Source: an uncultured Eubacteriaceae bacterium | GTDB lineage: Bacteria; Bacillota; Clostridia; Eubacteriales; UBA1433 | Direction of reading: 5' to 3' | DNA: 8,419 nt | Assembly (NCBI GenBank): GCA_937914785.1 | Contig: CALGIV010000037.1 | Coordinates: forward strand, 1-8,419 | Shown here: in pieces, positions 6,518 through 8,419 of the stretch | Layout: every line of letters begins with the position of its first letter | How positions within the stretch are numbered: the first letter of the stretch is position 1 | Translations under genes and position numbers: made by a program | The notes under the pieces: generated by a model | Databases searched by the model: none | Told to the model about the DNA's origin: nothing | What the model saw: the letters and a program-made list of their open reading frames with translations, nothing else

Positions 6518-6778
6518 ATGGAAGTATTAAAAGTTTCTTCAACCTCTAATCCCAATTCGGTAGCAGGCGCCCTGGCAGGGGTCATCAGAGAATCCGGTGT
6601 GGCGGAAATACAGGCGATTGGCGCCGGTGCCTTAAATCAGGCGGTCAAATCGATCGCGATAGCGCGCGGCTATGTAGCGCCGGGCGGCTACGATTTGGTC
6701 TGTGTGCCGGCATTTACGGATATTGATATTAATGGCAGTGAGAGAACAGGAATTAAATTGATCGTACATACGAGATAG
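6518..6778 (+). CDS. spoVS: Stage V sporulation protein S
   Basis: The 86-residue protein has exactly the usual SpoVS length and nearly the canonical sequence, including NSVAGALAGVIRESG, EIQAIGAGALNQAVKSIAIA, VPAFTDIDINGSERTGIKL and the C-terminal IVHTR. SpoVS is a small protein with an Alba-like fold, conserved in spore formers and some non-spore-forming relatives. In B. subtilis its loss stalls sporulation at stage V, and nucleic-acid binding is suspected but not proven. The ATG at 6518 is required by the conserved MEVLKVS start, although the only ribosome site, AAAGGA at 6499-6504, is 13 nt away, longer than at the other genes here. It lies downstream of ymdB as in B. subtilis and is closed by a strong terminator. 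B. subtilis spoVS is under sigma-H; no convincing sigma-H promoter was found, so it may depend on the ymdB transcript. Confidence 0.98.
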   Translation: MEVLKVSSTSNPNSVAGALAGVIRESGVAEIQAIGAGALNQAVKSIAIARGYVAPGGYDLVCVPAFTDIDINGSERTGIKLIVHTR

Positions 6779-6795
6779 GTTTTTTTATATGTTTA

Positions 6796-6842
6796 AAGAG
6801 CTGTTGCGCAGTAAGTTGCGCGCAACGGCTTTTTCTTTTTTT
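6796..6842 (+). terminator. Strong intrinsic terminator after spoVS
   Basis: AGCTGTTGCGC (6799-6809) pairs with GCGCAACGGCT (6820-6830), 11 bp with one G-U pair and a 10-nt loop, followed by TTTTCTTTTTTT. It ends the ymdB-spoVS unit. The same hairpin may stop the convergent LysR transcript, but the minus-strand tail is only weakly U-rich. Confidence 0.9.
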
Positions 6843-6938
6843 GGATATTCAGGGGGAGTTATTGTTAAGTTTAAGTGTTGTCAGCTGAATGTTTGTTTCT
6901 GAATAGTAAATTGGTTTTGAATGTAGGCTTTGAGAGTG

Positions 6939-7814
6939 TTATTTTTCTTTGTATAGTTTCTCCAAAAATTTTTCCGATGCTTTAGAAAAAACCTGATGCT
7001 TTTTCCATACGATGACCAGATGAGATTTTAGTGCCGGGTAGAGCGGCCTGAAACAGAGATTGCTTGCTCCGGTGGTATTTACCAGTTTATCCAGACATAG
7101 CGCGTAGCCAACTTTCTCCTCTACCATAAGCGAGGCGTTGTAAATCAAATTATATGTCGCTACGATATTCAGTTTTTCATAATCTTGACGAAGCCAACCC
7201 GATATTTCATTCTTTACAAGAGTCTGCCTGGAGCAAAGCAAAGGGATATCTTGTAAGTCCTCCGGACGAATTACTTTTTTTGCAGCTAACAAGCTGTCCT
7301 TTCTCATGAGTAACCCCCAGGTATCTGTTGCCGAAAGGCGCAGATAATCATATTTTTTGATGTCTGCCGGTTCGATTAAAATGCCAAAATCCAAAAGCCC
7401 TTTATCCAAACGCTCTGTCACATCATCGGCATTGCCGCTGAAAAGATGATATTGTATGTGCGGATAGTTTTCTTGCAGTTTTTTTATGGTTCCGGCAATC
7501 AGGCGCATAGCGTCTGTCTCCCCGCCGCCAATATAAATATCGCCATTAATTATTTCATCCGTTTGCCGGAGTTCTGCTTCGGCTTTATCGACCAAATCAA
7601 TAATTTCCTGTGCGCGTTTGCGAAGCAAGATGCCTTCTTTTGTCAGGGTGATTTTTCTGTTTCCGCGAATGAACAATATCTGCCCCAGCCTTTTTTCCAA
7701 ATCCATAAGCTGTTTGGAAAGAGTGGGCTGGGTAATATGGAGTGTTTTTGCGGCTCCCGTGATGCTCTCCTCATCTGCCACCGTTAAAAAATATCGTAAA
7801 ACCCTAAGTTCCAT
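6939..7814 (-). CDS. LysR-family transcriptional regulator
   Basis: The 291-residue protein has a classical LysR winged helix-turn-helix at residues 1-60: MELRVLRYFLTVADEESITG, then AAKTLHITQPTLSKQLMDLE as the DNA-recognition part, then KRLGQILFIRGNRKITLTKEG. A linker helix (about 62-90) leads to a periplasmic-binding-protein-like effector domain (about 90-291). LysR proteins usually act as tetramers, bind a small-molecule effector and often control a divergent neighbour and themselves. Here the neighbour is the iron-containing alcohol dehydrogenase, 185 bp away, so that gene is the likely target; the effector is unknown. A GTG at 7823 would add three residues, but it lies inside the strong Shine-Dalgarno site GGGAGGTG (complement of 7821-7828), so the ATG at 7814, 6 nt downstream, is chosen. 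No dedicated terminator is obvious; the spoVS hairpin may serve. Confidence 0.93.
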   Translation of the reverse strand: MELRVLRYFLTVADEESITGAAKTLHITQPTLSKQLMDLEKRLGQILFIRGNRKITLTKEGILLRKRAQEIIDLVDKAEAELRQTDEIINGDIYIGGGETDAMRLIAGTIKKLQENYPHIQYHLFSGNADDVTERLDKGLLDFGILIEPADIKKYDYLRLSATDTWGLLMRKDSLLAAKKVIRPEDLQDIPLLCSRQTLVKNEISGWLRQDYEKLNIVATYNLIYNASLMVEEKVGYALCLDKLVNTTGASNLCFRPLYPALKSHLVIVWKKHQVFSKASEKFLEKLYKEK

Positions 7815-7834
7815 TATAGACACCTCCCAATTGA

Positions 7835-7863
7835 ATTATACACTTTTTTAACATTCCTGTAAA
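7835..7863 (-). promoter_or_regulatory. Sigma-A promoter for the LysR gene
   Basis: On the minus strand TTTACA (complement of 7858-7863) lies 17 nt from a perfect TATAAT (complement of 7835-7840). The predicted start near 7828 falls at the first base of the ribosome site, so the leader would be only about 14 nt. Confidence 0.68.
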
Positions 7864-7890
7864 CTATGGGAAAACATTGATTATAAGTAT

Positions 7891-7919
7891 TTGATATATT
7901 ACTTTTTCCGCCATATAAT
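7891..7919 (+). promoter_or_regulatory. Sigma-A promoter for the iron-containing alcohol dehydrogenase gene
   Basis: TTGATA (7891-7896) lies 17 nt from a perfect TATAAT (7914-7919). The predicted start near 7926 gives a leader of about 74 nt. The -35 box is only 27 bp from that of the divergent LysR promoter, so a LysR tetramer in this gap could affect both. TTGAT occurs at 7877 and 7891, 14 bp apart, but I saw no clear LysR box. Confidence 0.7.
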
Positions 7920-7954
7920 AAAAATCAAGAGTATATCTTTATCTAAAAACATAA

Positions 7955-7970
7955 AAAGTGCCGGCGCTTT
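7955..7970. promoter_or_regulatory. GC-rich dyad in the dehydrogenase leader, possible operator
   Basis: AAAGTGCCGGCGCTTT is a 16-bp palindrome with one mismatched pair and no central loop, so it suits a dimeric DNA-binding protein better than an RNA hairpin. It lies about 30 bp after the predicted transcription start, in an otherwise AT-rich leader and before the AAAGGAG ribosome site. It does not match the Rex or catabolite-repression consensus that I know. Confidence 0.35.
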
Positions 7971-7999
7971 AAAAAGAAGGCAGGCAAAGGAGCGTTACG

Positions 8000-8419
8000 A
8001 TGAGTTTTCAATTATATGTACCTACACGATTTATATTTGGCAATGGCCGTCTTGATGAATTGCATCAGCAAAAAATGCCTGGGACAAAGGCTATGCTTGT
8101 CATTTCCAACGGTAAATCTGTTTATAAAAACGGTGCGCTTAGCCGCACTCAAGAGCAACTTGGCAAAGCTGGCATTAAAACCGCTTTATTTAATCAAATT
8201 GGCTCAAATCCTACTAAAAAAGCAGTGATGGAAGGAGCGGAGTTTGCTCGTGATAACGGCTGTGATTTTATTGTTGCGCTGGGGGGCGGCAGTGTGATGG
8301 ACGCTTCAAAAGCGGTTGCGATGATGGCAACCAATGATGGGGATTTGTGGGATTATGTAGTTGGGGGTACGGGTAAGGAGCAGGCGCTCCAAAAGGATCC
8401 GCTTCCCGTCGTGTGTATT
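8000..8419 (+). CDS. Iron-containing alcohol dehydrogenase, N-terminal part (3' end outside window)
   Basis: The frame is open from the ATG at 8000 to the window end, giving 140 of about 380-390 expected residues. The N-terminus MSFQLYVPTRFIFGNGRLDE carries the usual family opening (a PTxxxFG-type start). It is followed by a Rossmann-like region (AMLVISNGKSVYKNGAL) and by the NAD(P)-binding motif VALGGGSVMDASKAVAMMA (about 94-112). The segment SNPTKKAVMEGAEFARDNG is also typical. These group III enzymes interconvert alcohols and aldehydes with NAD(P)H and a metal, usually iron. The iron-ligand histidines lie beyond the window, so metal dependence is inferred from the family. The substrate cannot be told; butanol, propanediol and lactaldehyde reductase relatives all share this N-terminus. 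AAAGGAG (7986-7992) lies 7 nt before the ATG. The divergent LysR gene is the likely regulator. Confidence 0.92.
   Translation, partial: MSFQLYVPTRFIFGNGRLDELHQQKMPGTKAMLVISNGKSVYKNGALSRTQEQLGKAGIKTALFNQIGSNPTKKAVMEGAEFARDNGCDFIVALGGGSVMDASKAVAMMATNDGDLWDYVVGGTGKEQALQKDPLPVVCI

Noticed and set aside
6843..6938. Possible small RNA or gene between the spoVS terminator and the LysR gene
   Set aside because: This AT-rich stretch has no promoter, hairpin or open frame I can support; it is simply the 3' gap of two convergent genes.
7446..7851. Two plus-strand frames opposite the LysR gene
   Set aside because: They are antisense to the helix-turn-helix and linker coding region, which is clearly conserved on the minus strand.
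8016..8228. 70-codon plus-strand frame inside the dehydrogenase gene
   Set aside because: It is in a different frame from the well-matched alcohol dehydrogenase and lacks a ribosome site.

Overview
The window is a stretch of ordinary low-to-moderate GC Bacillota (Firmicutes) chromosome from a lineage that carries endosporulation genes. This rests on an apparently intact spoIIP, a near-canonical spoVS, RNase Y (rny) with its usual companion ymdB, strong purine-rich Shine-Dalgarno sites and sigma-A promoters close to consensus. I could not fix the genus. A spore-forming or formerly spore-forming Negativicutes-type organism is possible but is only an impression. I see no mobile element, CRISPR array, tRNA or rRNA, and no clear sign of a new defence or biosynthetic system.

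Layout. (1) 1-1149: C-terminal part of a YyaL/DUF255-type protein, ending at a terminator shared with the convergent rpsT. (2) 1241-2871: rpsT (ribosomal protein S20, minus strand) is divergent from spoIIP, which is followed at once by a 69-codon gene for an exported small protein. This resembles the Bacillus subtilis order rpsT / gpr-spoIIP-yqxA, but gpr is absent here. A sigma-E-like promoter precedes spoIIP. (3) 2896-6842: rny, ymdB and spoVS follow the order known from B. subtilis. Here the block is interrupted by a minus-strand HAD-family hydrolase gene with its own promoter, and rny and ymdB each have a near-consensus promoter. The 164-nt gap between ymdB and spoVS can form several hairpins and contains a 35-codon open stretch of protein-like composition. 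A strong terminator closes the block. (4) 6939-8419: a LysR-type regulator gene is divergent from the 5' part of an iron-containing alcohol dehydrogenase gene. Both have consensus-like promoters in a 185-bp shared region, and a GC-rich dyad lies in the dehydrogenase leader.

How the genes work together. RNase Y starts mRNA decay at the membrane and YmdB is a metallophosphoesterase linked to developmental decisions in Bacillus. SpoVS acts in sporulation, and SpoIIP digests septal peptidoglycan during engulfment. The centre of the window therefore groups RNA turnover with spore development. The LysR/dehydrogenase pair looks like a separate metabolic module in which the regulator probably controls its divergent neighbour.
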